Source of the DNA: Glaciecola petra
GTDB taxonomy: Bacteria > Pseudomonadota > Gammaproteobacteria > Enterobacterales > Alteromonadaceae
Length of the DNA stretch: 64,000 bases
Direction: 5' to 3'
Assembly: GCF_031846345.1 (NCBI RefSeq)
Contig: NZ_JAVRHX010000001.1
Span: forward strand, 558,001 to 622,000
Shown here: positions 46,164-54,603 of the stretch, in pieces
Layout: each line of letters starts with the position of its first letter
Position numbering within the stretch: the first letter of the stretch is position 1
Notes under the pieces: model-generated
What the model was told of the DNA's origin: nothing
What the model saw: the letters and a program-made list of their open reading frames with translations, nothing else
The model's database searches: none
Program-made: the position numbers and the translations under genes

Positions 46164-47033
46164 ATGATTAAACTGTCTAAACGCGGCGCCTTTCTGTTTT
46201 TATTAGTGTCACAAAGTGTTTTTGCAGAAACGAATACAAATCCCTTTCAAGACTTTTACTCTGCCGATGGCACAGTAGTTCAGGTAGAACAAGTTGTGTT
46301 AGAAAATGGTAGAACACAAATAAGTTATAAAAGCTTTGATGGTGAGCAGGTTAACGGTCAAATAAGCTACCCTGCGTCAAACTCAGATAAGCACCCCGTT
46401 CTAATTGCTTTGCACGCAATGGGAAGAAGCTACCCACGTTGGTGGAACGCTGAAATTAATGGCTCACCTACAATCACACAAGCGAACAAGATAGCTCAAA
46501 TGGCACATGAAAATGGATATGCAGTTATGGCGCTGGATGCAAGGTATCATGGTTCACGCAAACTTGTAGATAAACCACTGCAACTTATCATGGGAAACAT
46601 GAAATCGGGTGCCCCAGAATTGTACTTGGACATGGTGCAAAACAGCATCAGAGACTATAAGCTTCTACTAAATTGGATTACAGAACAACCGCAGTTTAAA
46701 GGAATGCCAATACACGTTGTTGGGTATAGCATGGGAGCACAAATGTCACTCCTTTTAGCCGCAGCCGATCAACGTATTGAAAAAATGATGATCATTGTTC
46801 CGCCCAATGTTGACGAAAAAATGGAGTATGTATCCCCCATAAATGCCGCGCAATTTATCAAACATCAAAACGTGTTGTTGCTTAGCTCGAATCAAGATCA
46901 GTATTCGTCACAATCTGAATTTTCGGAATTGTTCAATGCCATGCCGACGAAATCCAAGTTGCAAATAGTTTTTGATGCAGACCACATCTTGCCAGCGAAT
47001 TACCCCGACGTTTTGCCTTTTTGGTTCGAATAA
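46164..47033 (+). CDS. Exported alpha/beta hydrolase (dienelactone-hydrolase-like)
   Basis: A 289-residue protein. ATG 46164 gives a clean signal peptide (KRGAFLFLLVSQSVFA, cut before ETN). The frame is open further upstream, but through the operator F region, so the longer version is unlikely. The core has LIALHAMGRSYPRWW, the nucleophile elbow VVGYSMGAQ with Ser189, and a late acid/His pair in VFDADHIL. The family cleaves esters or small amides in the periplasm; the substrate is unknown. It is the last gene before the tRNA-Arg end of the accessory zone. Confidence 0.86.
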   Translation: MIKLSKRGAFLFLLVSQSVFAETNTNPFQDFYSADGTVVQVEQVVLENGRTQISYKSFDGEQVNGQISYPASNSDKHPVLIALHAMGRSYPRWWNAEINGSPTITQANKIAQMAHENGYAVMALDARYHGSRKLVDKPLQLIMGNMKSGAPELYLDMVQNSIRDYKLLLNWITEQPQFKGMPIHVVGYSMGAQMSLLLAAADQRIEKMMIIVPPNVDEKMEYVSPINAAQFIKHQNVLLLSSNQDQYSSQSEFSELFNAMPTKSKLQIVFDADHILPANYPDVLPFWFE

Positions 47034-47063
47034 AGTGTAGACGTCATCGATGAAGCAGAGAAA

Positions 47064-47093
47064 CTCTCTTGAAGTTTGATCGATTCAAGAGAG
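47064..47093. terminator. Hairpin between the hydrolase and tRNA-Arg
   Basis: CTCTCTTGAA (47064-47073), a 10-nt loop, TTCAAGAGAG (47084-47093): a perfect 10-bp stem 30 nt after the hydrolase stop and 28 nt from the tRNA 3' end. There is no strong T-run, so it is a possible rather than certain terminator for either convergent gene. Confidence 0.4.
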
Positions 47094-47121
47094 GGTTGCA
47101 CTAATCATTATCGAAAAAAAA

Positions 47122-47197
47122 TGGCCGGCCCTGAGGGACTCGAACCCCCAGCTATACCTTAGGAGGGAATCGTTTTATCCTGTTAAACTAAGGGCCG
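47122..47197 (-). tRNA. tRNA-Arg(CCU)
   Basis: A 76-nt cloverleaf on the minus strand with encoded CCA. The acceptor stem CGGCCCT/AGGGCCG is fully paired with discriminator G. The D-arm is AGTTTAACAGGATAAAAC and the T-arm GGGGG-TTCGAGT-CCCTC. The anticodon loop CTCCTAA carries CCT at 47163-47161. The anticodon stem ATTCC/GGTAT has one T-T mismatch in the middle, which is unusual. It resembles E. coli argW. Its 3' 45 nt recur at 19698-19742. Confidence 0.92.
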
Positions 47198-47252
47198 TGC
47201 AACGGCGTTAATCTTGCTTCAAAAATGCCCCGATTACAACTGCAAATATGGT

Positions 47253-47270
47253 TTTTTAACTTGTTAAAAA
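47253..47270. repeat. AT-rich palindrome TTTTTAAC-TT-GTTAAAAA
   Basis: Perfect 8-bp arms with a 2-nt spacer, in the 210-nt gap between the tRNA and the divergent desaturase gene. It may be a regulator site for either. The rest of the gap shows no gene. Confidence 0.35.
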
Positions 47271-47407
47271 GCTCTGATACTTTCTTTGTAAACGCAAAAG
47301 TGAATCAAAAGCGAATATCCCGCAGCAATCATAAAAAGAGCGGATGGCTAGCGTCAAAGTGATCAAAATGGCATACTGTATTCGAGCGATTTAGCTAGGA
47401 TAGCAAT

Positions 47408-48292
47408 GTGGACACCTTACAAGATATTGATTTAAAAACATTGACAAAAAAGAGTTTCTGGAAAAGTAGTGCATACATATTTCTTGATATTTCTATTCTA
47501 TTTTGCATTCTTATTGTGGCATGGCAAACAGATAATATCGCAATTACTCTCGTGGCTATTTTATTGATTGCTCGGCAGCAAAATGCATTAGGAGTACTAG
47601 CACACGAGGCGAGTCATTTAAATTTATATAAAAGTAAAAATGCAAATTTATTTATAGGTAGAGCTTTTATGGGAGCATGTTTAGGGATCAGTTTTGATGC
47701 ATACAAACACGCTCACTTTCTTCATCATAAACATATGATGACTAAGAAGGATCCAGATCTTGTATTTATTGAAAAGTTTCCTATTGCTAAAAACAAATTG
47801 TGGTTGCAGTTTCTACCTGATCTACTTGGCTTATCTTGGTTATATCTAAATTTATATTACTTAAACTATGCAAGGAAAAATAAAATTGCTTTGGTGACGG
47901 TGATTGCTTCTCTTGTGCCCGGACTCATATGGCATATTGGATTGATAAGCCTATGCTTTATGGCCGGTAAGTGGTGGTTTTATTTTTTGTATTGGGTGTT
48001 GCCTATGACCACCTTGGTTCCAATGTTTATGCACATTCGAGGTATTTGTGAACATGCTGGTAGGGAGCCTTCTAGAGATGCATTCAGAGGCGCTAGAAGT
48101 GTTAAAAAGAATGGCTTAGCCATGCTCGTTGCGCCTCATAACTACAATTATCATGTTGAACATCATTTGGTGTCTAATGTTCCGCATTACAATATTCCTA
48201 GGTTACATAAAAGCCTAAAAGAAAATGAGTATTATTGTAAGGAAGCTTTTGCAGCGAATTATAGAGAGGCCATAGAAAAATTAATTGTCTAA
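47408..48292 (+). CDS. Fatty acid desaturase family protein
   Basis: A 294-residue membrane di-iron enzyme. Three histidine boxes are present: H66-EAS-H70, HAHFLHHKH near residue 100 and HVEHHLVSNVPHYNIPRLH near the end, the last two in the HxxHH style of acyl-lipid desaturases and hydroxylases. Membrane helices lie between the boxes. The start is GTG with AGGA upstream. It stands next to the polysaccharide locus, so it may modify a lipid anchor or simply membrane lipids; not decidable here. Confidence 0.88.
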   Translation: MDTLQDIDLKTLTKKSFWKSSAYIFLDISILFCILIVAWQTDNIAITLVAILLIARQQNALGVLAHEASHLNLYKSKNANLFIGRAFMGACLGISFDAYKHAHFLHHKHMMTKKDPDLVFIEKFPIAKNKLWLQFLPDLLGLSWLYLNLYYLNYARKNKIALVTVIASLVPGLIWHIGLISLCFMAGKWWFYFLYWVLPMTTLVPMFMHIRGICEHAGREPSRDAFRGARSVKKNGLAMLVAPHNYNYHVEHHLVSNVPHYNIPRLHKSLKENEYYCKEAFAANYREAIEKLIV

Positions 48293-48300
48293 TGAGCTTT

Positions 48301-49272
48301 TTAAAGCAAAAGGCTACGATACTTAATTGAGCCACGTAACAATTGGAAAAAATTGCAAGAATCTTTACAAAAATAAAAGCCTATTCTAAACAATCGTTTT
48401 AAGCCTTTCATTGCGACCGTTTTTTCGCTACCACGCACAAAGCAATAAGGTAAAAAGAGTAATAAACTAAACCATGAAAATAACACACCAATCAACCCAA
48501 TAAGCCCCAAGCAATATGTTGCCTGTACCTGGTCAAAGAAGTAACGAAGATAGAAAAACTTTCTGGTTTGAGGGAAGTCTTTAGGAATTCGAGGAACAAC
48601 CATCATGCGCTTATCAAATAACCATTGGGTTGGGCTAATAACATCAACGACATGGTATACCGTCGCGTCAGAGGAAAACTTACTGGCATATCCTAAATTT
48701 TTAACTTTCCACGCAAAGTCGGTATCTTCGCCTCCCATAACAACTAAATTTTCAGGGTCCTCATCGGCACGAAATGAACCCACTTTCATAAATGCCTCCC
48801 TACTATAAAAAATATTGACGGTCTCATAAATAAAACTCTCTTGTCTGAGTTCAAATGAGCGATTAAACACGTTATGGGGAGCCCCGGGTTGCGGGAGGGT
48901 TTGCCCTTGCACTAAACCGACATTTTTTCCAAATGCCAATATACCTGAACGTAGCCACTTAGGACTTGCTTCACAATCGCTATCCATAAAAGCGATATAT
49001 TCGCCTTTTGAGCTCTGAGCACCTAGGGTCCTAGAAGGCCCTGGTCCTTCCGCTTTTTTGCGAAGACATTTGATAGAACATGGTGATTCGCTTGCAAGCG
49101 CATTCACCATCTTTTCGTTAGCATCATTAGAAGAACTATCTACAACAATGACTTCAAAGAGCGTAGCCGGATAATCCTGTGTTATACAAGAACGCACTGC
49201 TTTTTCGAGCAGTACGGTGCGCCCATATGCCGGTATGACTATGCTGGCCATTGGCAACTGATGCGTATTCAC
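48301..49272 (-). CDS. Glycosyltransferase family 2
   Basis: A 323-residue GT-A enzyme. ASIVIPAYGRTVLLEKAVRSC is the nucleotide-sugar strand start, EYIAFMDSDCEA carries the D-x-D metal site and MGGEDTDFAWKVKNLGY is the acceptor/base motif. Hydrophobic helices near residues 235-275 suggest membrane attachment. The start is GTG with GAGG 8 nt upstream. It is convergent with the desaturase (8 nt apart). It is probably one of the repeat-unit or side-chain transferases of this locus; the sugar is unknown. Confidence 0.9.
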   Translation of the reverse strand: MNTHQLPMASIVIPAYGRTVLLEKAVRSCITQDYPATLFEVIVVDSSSNDANEKMVNALASESPCSIKCLRKKAEGPGPSRTLGAQSSKGEYIAFMDSDCEASPKWLRSGILAFGKNVGLVQGQTLPQPGAPHNVFNRSFELRQESFIYETVNIFYSREAFMKVGSFRADEDPENLVVMGGEDTDFAWKVKNLGYASKFSSDATVYHVVDVISPTQWLFDKRMMVVPRIPKDFPQTRKFFYLRYFFDQVQATYCLGLIGLIGVLFSWFSLLLFLPYCFVRGSEKTVAMKGLKRLFRIGFYFCKDSCNFFQLLRGSIKYRSLLL

Positions 49273-49321
49273 TCTTAAAACCTCAAAATATCATCTGAAA
49301 GTTGATTTTTATGCCAAATCA

Positions 49322-51610
49322 TTATTTTCTTTTTAGTTCAATACTGGTCACTGAATGTTTGGGAAAAGTAAAGCTAAACTCTTTGCCTATATTATCTAAC
49401 GGATAATCATTTAAGGTCACCTGATTCATTGAGCCCTCATTAAATTGGCCATTTTCTTCATCAGACTTTTGTTTGCCCCACTTTAAGTTGGGTACTGCGA
49501 TCACTTTTGAACCGGTATGTGAATCAATATTCACGCCGCCCAAAATCCAGCTTTTCCCATCAGACTCAGGAATAAAGTTTCTCAAATTAATTGAGGTTTC
49601 TATATCTGCATCAAAATGTTTATTGATACCCATAATATATAGTGTGTCACCATCTTCACTAACACTTGCTACTACGTCTAAATAGGGCACATTTTTTTGT
49701 CCTTCAGACCACCCAATAGAAGGTGTATTGAATTTTGGACTCTCGGTGGTGCTAGCAATGACTTGTGTGCCGAAATGTTTGGTAAACAATTCAAAGGCAT
49801 AGGCTCTAGGCGTTGGTATCCACTCTGGATCGGGCGGGAAACGGCTATTTGCAGAAGACAGCCATCCGAGCACACTAAAATCATTGAGCATCCAAAATGC
49901 AGCCATTTTAGTGGGTTTACTTTCGATAAATGTTTTTAACGTACTTGCCGAAAATATAGCAGAACCGAGTGTCTTAGGGTGATCGACATAATCTCCCGCA
50001 TGGAAGAATTGAAAAATTGGCCCCCATTCAGTCACTGCGATAAAGGGTCTATCAGCTTCATTTGGGTAAAATTCGGCCAACTCTTGATCCATCCGTTTTA
50101 AATTGTTGGCAATAGCGATTGGACGTCCCATCATCGCTTTGTAAACAGTCTTCAAGGGCTTGCCAGCATGGTCGCCAGTTAAAATAGGTGCATAGGCATT
50201 ATGAATTGAAACAAAATCAAAGTGTCCTTGCATTTCGTCATAGACAATCCTGTTCCAATTTTTATAGTCCATTTGCTTATACAAGCCCTCGTTAAGACCA
50301 CCAATGATGCCTATTTTTATCCGAGGGTCAGCTTTACGCATTGCTTTGGCAAATGTTAACGCTCTCTTAGCGTAGTCTTTTGGTGATACTGTAACGGCTT
50401 TAGAAACATGGTTGCCATTATTAATGTACTGCTCGTTACCAATTTCCCAATATTCGACACGTAGACGGTCTTTGTTAACGTATTTTATCCAATCTACTGC
50501 GTCTTGCGGGGTGCCATTCGTAAAATTAACTGTAAATATCAGCTCTGCGCCAATGTCTTCGGCCATCGCAATTACTTCTTCGGTGCCAAAGTTTGGCACC
50601 GAGGCATCTGCTTTACCTGCCTCATGAGTTATTTTAGGTCGTTTATTATAGGGTCCGATACCGTCACGCCAATTATAGAAATCAGAATAAATACCGCCAG
50701 GATAGCGAATAAGTTGCAGACCCATATTTTTAGATAATCGAGTGATCTCCGGATCTACTCGTTGTTTATCTTCTTGCCATAAACTTGTTGCATTCCAGCG
50801 CCATTCTATATTTCCACCATACAATGCAGAAGGAATATCATGTTTTATATCTGCACCATCAACATCAATTGATGCTTGCAGTGTTTGTGGGTTTTCTGAG
50901 GGACGCCAAGGGCTACCGTCATAGTTGATGCCCGCTTTAGGTTGTTCGGCAACTTTTGTAGGTTGGCTGAAATTAGTATCTAAGCGGGCAGAAATATTGT
51001 CAAAATAAGCTCGGCCAGATTCGCCTGACACCCAAACAGACAAATAGAGTTTTACATTATTGCCAATTGGTACTTCGTAGCTGTCTTGATAAAATTTCCA
51101 GCTACTATCTGCCGCAGAGTGGAACAGCATCTTAAACTCACCGGTTTTACCATCAACAACACTCACTAAGCCTACTAGTGCGTTGGCACCGCCTTGAACA
51201 GACATATTAGCGCCAAAATGTAGAGTCTTACCTTGCAAGTTTGTAGTGTTAATTTCTTGCGCAACGGCCAAGGGTTGGTTTTTGTCATTATTTTTATTCG
51301 GAATTAATGCTAGTGCATATTGACCGGACAAAGCATTTTGCGAATGTTCTACCGAGCCTTTTTTACCGGTCGTTCCTAGATTTCTGACCCATGCTAAAGG
51401 TATGTCCGAAGCTGTTGTAGAGCTTAACTCAAAACCACCATTTTGAACAAACTCACCATTTAAACCTTCGGTTGGAAATGCTTGAATTCCGCCACTTTCG
51501 AAACCGCCTGCATTCCCTTCGCCACAACTAATTACTAACAGTAGACATAGAAAGAATGCGATAGAGAATTTGCCCATTAGTTTTGAGGTTGACAGGTGAG
51601 AGTTTTGCAT
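49322..51610 (-). CDS. GH51-like glycoside hydrolase lipoprotein (alpha-L-arabinofuranosidase-like)
   Basis: A 762-residue protein with a lipoprotein signal ending VISC. It has an N-terminal carbohydrate-binding-like sandwich (about 45-210: NGGFELSST, YLSVWVSGESGRAYFDNIS). A catalytic (beta/alpha)8 barrel follows with LIRYPGG, acid/base Glu393 in WEIGNEQ and nucleophile Glu528 in AVTEWGP, as in clan GH-A family 51. A C-terminal beta domain closes it. ATG 51610 is favoured by AGGGA 7 nt upstream. A surface hydrolase inside a polysaccharide locus probably trims, edits or releases the polymer. Divergent from the GT2-GT26 gene. Confidence 0.85.
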   Translation of the reverse strand: MQNSHLSTSKLMGKFSIAFFLCLLLVISCGEGNAGGFESGGIQAFPTEGLNGEFVQNGGFELSSTTASDIPLAWVRNLGTTGKKGSVEHSQNALSGQYALALIPNKNNDKNQPLAVAQEINTTNLQGKTLHFGANMSVQGGANALVGLVSVVDGKTGEFKMLFHSAADSSWKFYQDSYEVPIGNNVKLYLSVWVSGESGRAYFDNISARLDTNFSQPTKVAEQPKAGINYDGSPWRPSENPQTLQASIDVDGADIKHDIPSALYGGNIEWRWNATSLWQEDKQRVDPEITRLSKNMGLQLIRYPGGIYSDFYNWRDGIGPYNKRPKITHEAGKADASVPNFGTEEVIAMAEDIGAELIFTVNFTNGTPQDAVDWIKYVNKDRLRVEYWEIGNEQYINNGNHVSKAVTVSPKDYAKRALTFAKAMRKADPRIKIGIIGGLNEGLYKQMDYKNWNRIVYDEMQGHFDFVSIHNAYAPILTGDHAGKPLKTVYKAMMGRPIAIANNLKRMDQELAEFYPNEADRPFIAVTEWGPIFQFFHAGDYVDHPKTLGSAIFSASTLKTFIESKPTKMAAFWMLNDFSVLGWLSSANSRFPPDPEWIPTPRAYAFELFTKHFGTQVIASTTESPKFNTPSIGWSEGQKNVPYLDVVASVSEDGDTLYIMGINKHFDADIETSINLRNFIPESDGKSWILGGVNIDSHTGSKVIAVPNLKWGKQKSDEENGQFNEGSMNQVTLNDYPLDNIGKEFSFTFPKHSVTSIELKRK

Positions 51611-51733
51611 ATTGTTCCCTTTAAAAAAAATTCTTATTTGTTGTTTGGTACTGATAGTCATGAGTCCATCTTTGAGATACCATTAAACAAACTAAAGCCG
51701 CTCCGGCAAGCCAAACTTTTTGGAAATAGCATT

Positions 51734-53404
51734 ATGACCTGCGTGAGTGTAATAGTAAATACGTATAATGGCAGCAATACTGTCGAAGAAACTTTAAACT
51801 CCATTACTTCACAGACCTTCACAGATATTGAGATTATTATTTGGGATGATTGTTCCACAGATAATACAAAAGATGTAATCAGTCGCATTGAAGATGATCG
51901 TATTACGCTATATCAATCAGACACCAATATAGGGTTAGGAGCTTCTCGTAAAGCCGCATTAAGAAAGGCAAAAGGGGACTGGGTTGCCTATCTTGATCAG
52001 GATGATTTATGGGCCCCCACTCACCTTGAAAAAATAATCAATAAAAGCAAGTTGGGTGAGTATAGTTTTATTTATGCGCGTACTTTACGTTTTTACGATA
52101 GCGGTGATTATATTGAGTACGATCACCGACATGAATATGAGCCTTTGCCTGAAGGCGATATATTTTTAGAACTATTTAAAAATTCTTGTTTTATTGCGAT
52201 TGGTTCTGCCGTTTTTAAGCGAAAAGAACTACTTGCTATTGATGATGTCCCTGAACAAATAAGTGCATGTCCGGATTATTATTTTTATCTACGCTTAGCG
52301 CACAATCAACAAGTTGGTGCTGTTCAAGAGGTGGGTTGTTACTACCGTATGTTTGATGGCAACATGACTATGCGCTGGGGTGTTGTCATGCAGACAGAAA
52401 TATTATGGTTATTGGACCAATGGCAACGGTTTATTCCGCCTAAACTGCTAAACAAAAGACGTAAAGTACACCAGTCGTTCAAAGCGTATTGTTTGTGGAG
52501 ACAAGATAAAAAGTATAAAGATGCGCTGTTTACATTATTAAAAAATGGGTCAATATTTTATTTTGTCTCTAGGCCCTTCGTTCAGTATTTTCGAAAATTG
52601 AAACGTATGGTTAAATTGCCATGGTGGCGCCGCGATAGGAACATAAATGTAAAATTGATGAAAACTAAAGTATCTGCGTATAGTTTCTCTCATACTATTG
52701 ACACTATTTCAGACATGGTAGAAAAGCAGCAAGGTGGATATGTGAGTTGCGCGAATGCCTTTGGATTGACAATGGCTTATGAGGAAAAAGATTATAGGGA
52801 TATTCTTAATGAGGCAAATATTGTGACTACCGACGGTATGCCTATTGTCTGGACATTACGCGCGATGGGTGTTGAATGCGAAAGAGCGCACAATGACGAT
52901 TTAGTACTCGATTGCTGTGAACGTTTTGATAATTGGACACAAGTATTAGTTGGTGGGCGTGAAGGTCAACCCGAAGAAGTAGCTGAAGAGTTACGTAAAC
53001 GTTATCCAGGTATCAAAATTTTAGATTGCTTTCCAACTCCGGAAAGACCCGTTTCTGCAGAATATACGAACCAAATTATAGAGCGCATCAATCAATTAAA
53101 GCCAGATGTCGTTTGGGTGGCACTTGGCACACCAGCACAAGATGTTTGGATGTCTGCAGTGAATGGGCGTATTAGTGCACCAATGGTCGCTTGCGGAAGC
53201 CTTTTCGATTTACTATCTGGAAGAACTAAACCTTGCCCTGAATGGATGAAAAAATCAGGTTTACAATGGTTATACCGTTTATCGCTTGAGCCTAGACGTT
53301 TGTTTAAGCGTTACGCTTATTACAACAGCAAGTATGTATTGGTAGCATTTTTAGAGATTATTAAAAGCCGAATAAAGCAGAAAGGAATTAAATTTGTCGA
53401 GTAA
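51734..53404 (+). CDS. Fusion glycosyltransferase: GT2 domain plus WecG/TagA-type GT26 domain
   Basis: A 556-residue two-enzyme chain. Residues 1 to about 225 form a GT2 domain (VSVIVNTYNGSNTVEETLNSI, WVAYLDQDDLW). Residues from about 305 to 556 form a WecG/TagA/CpsF domain (VSCANAFGLTMAYEE, TTDGMPIVWTLR, WVALGTPAQDVW, ACGSLFDLLSGRTK). GT26 enzymes add the second sugar onto a lipid-linked primer, so one polypeptide may carry out two consecutive steps. The frame is open upstream, but ATG 51734 starts the family domain exactly and leaves a divergent promoter region toward the GH51 gene. Confidence 0.9.
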   Translation: MTCVSVIVNTYNGSNTVEETLNSITSQTFTDIEIIIWDDCSTDNTKDVISRIEDDRITLYQSDTNIGLGASRKAALRKAKGDWVAYLDQDDLWAPTHLEKIINKSKLGEYSFIYARTLRFYDSGDYIEYDHRHEYEPLPEGDIFLELFKNSCFIAIGSAVFKRKELLAIDDVPEQISACPDYYFYLRLAHNQQVGAVQEVGCYYRMFDGNMTMRWGVVMQTEILWLLDQWQRFIPPKLLNKRRKVHQSFKAYCLWRQDKKYKDALFTLLKNGSIFYFVSRPFVQYFRKLKRMVKLPWWRRDRNINVKLMKTKVSAYSFSHTIDTISDMVEKQQGGYVSCANAFGLTMAYEEKDYRDILNEANIVTTDGMPIVWTLRAMGVECERAHNDDLVLDCCERFDNWTQVLVGGREGQPEEVAEELRKRYPGIKILDCFPTPERPVSAEYTNQIIERINQLKPDVVWVALGTPAQDVWMSAVNGRISAPMVACGSLFDLLSGRTKPCPEWMKKSGLQWLYRLSLEPRRLFKRYAYYNSKYVLVAFLEIIKSRIKQKGIKFVE

Positions 53405-54578
53405 TCTTACAACAAATAAGTCTGATCAACTTAAAATTTTACATGTTTTTAATCAACCTAGAGGCGGGGGCGGGTCCCTTGCTTCGACGCTTGCTACCAT
53501 TTCAGTCTTTAAAAAAGCGGGACATATAGTAGATTCATTTACTAAATCTAGTAAAGACTTACCTCAGGGGCTAAATGGTGGTTTACATGCAGCGCTGAAA
53601 TCCTTATACAACCCAAAATCGATTACTGAATTTAAACAAAAACTAACTAGTTTTAATCCAGATATCGTTCATGCTAATGAGTTTTTTCCGTTAATTTCAC
53701 CGTTTGTGCTAGAAATATGTAAAGAACGGGGAATTCCCGTCGTATTCACTTGTGACGATTACCATTTAACTTGCCCTGCCAGAACACATTTTTTAAACGG
53801 AAAGCTTTGTACAAAATGTATTGGCGGGAAGGAATATCACGGTATTTTAAACAAATGCAAAAATTCTTACCATGAAAGTGCCGTTAATGTTGCTTATAAC
53901 TACAAATTGCGAAAAAGCCAATTGTATAAAAATACGGTGGACCATTTTATTACGTGTTCAGAGTTTACTAAAGAATGGTTGGTGGAACATGCGAACATTG
54001 AACATAATAATATATCAGCCATTCCTCATGCGATAGAAATACCAGACACTTCAGTTAAAGCCGAGCAAGGCCAATACGCTTCTTTCGCAGGACGTTTTGT
54101 GAAAGAGAAAGGGATAAATACTTTGCTTGCCGCGGCGGATATTTGTAAGGTACCGGTTAAGCTTGCCAGAAATGTAAACCATTTTGTCGATATTGATTTA
54201 CCAAAAAGTGCTGATGCAATTGTGACGCATGGTCGCGAAGATTTAGCCGAGTTTTATCGCAATGCTCGATTTCTTGTTTTTCCAAGCAATTGGTTTGAAA
54301 CCTATGGTGTAGTAGGTGCAGAATCTATGGCGCATGGGGTGCCAGTTTTAGCGGCAAAAATTGGTGCCTTAAATAATCTCATTATTGAAGATGAAACGGG
54401 TGTTTTCTTTGAAGCAGGCAATTCAAGTGACTTAGCAGATAAAATGTTAGCTTTGTGGAATGATCCGGAAAAATGTACACGCTTGGGGCAAGCCGGCCGG
54501 CAATATGCGATAGAGAATTTTAGCTTAGACGCCAATTATAATAAAACGCTAGCCGTGTATCATAGGGTGTTAAGATAA
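53394..54578 (+). CDS. Glycosyltransferase family 4
   Basis: A 394-residue GT-B enzyme. The N-terminal half has LHVFNQPRGGGGSL and DIVHANEFFPLISPF, with a Cys-rich insert (CPARTHFLNGKLCTKCIGG) common in a subset of exopolysaccharide GT4s. The C-terminal half has FAGRFVKEKGINTLL and the E-x7-E-type FETYGVVGAESMAHGVPVLA. The start is TTG with AAAGGA 7 nt upstream, overlapping the previous gene by 11 nt, so it is coupled to the fusion transferase. Donor sugar unknown. Confidence 0.92.
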   Translation: MSSNLTTNKSDQLKILHVFNQPRGGGGSLASTLATISVFKKAGHIVDSFTKSSKDLPQGLNGGLHAALKSLYNPKSITEFKQKLTSFNPDIVHANEFFPLISPFVLEICKERGIPVVFTCDDYHLTCPARTHFLNGKLCTKCIGGKEYHGILNKCKNSYHESAVNVAYNYKLRKSQLYKNTVDHFITCSEFTKEWLVEHANIEHNNISAIPHAIEIPDTSVKAEQGQYASFAGRFVKEKGINTLLAAADICKVPVKLARNVNHFVDIDLPKSADAIVTHGREDLAEFYRNARFLVFPSNWFETYGVVGAESMAHGVPVLAAKIGALNNLIIEDETGVFFEAGNSSDLADKMLALWNDPEKCTRLGQAGRQYAIENFSLDANYNKTLAVYHRVLR

Positions 54579-54603
54579 AAAACCACTAAATGTCGCAGTT
54601 ACC

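Larger units (their letters stand above)
19698..47197. mobile_element. Putative decayed genomic island bounded by tRNA-Arg(CCU) and its 3' copy
   Basis: The intact tRNA-Arg(CCU) lies at the right with its 3' end facing left, and a same-strand 3'-only copy lies 27 kb to the left. This is the arrangement produced by tyrosine-recombinase integration into a tRNA 3' end. The contents are accessory: regulators, redox enzymes, secreted hydrolases, a two-component/ABC module and broken genes, while the left flank is housekeeping. Against it: no integrase, excisionase or transfer gene is visible, and the copies differ at 5 of 45 positions. It would have to be old or imported from another tRNA allele. 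Confidence 0.4.

Noticed and set aside
51808..51823. A further TTCACA-N4-TTCACA pair
   Set aside because: The spacing is 4 nt, not 5, it lies within the coding region of the fusion glycosyltransferase, and no -10 stands 10 nt downstream.
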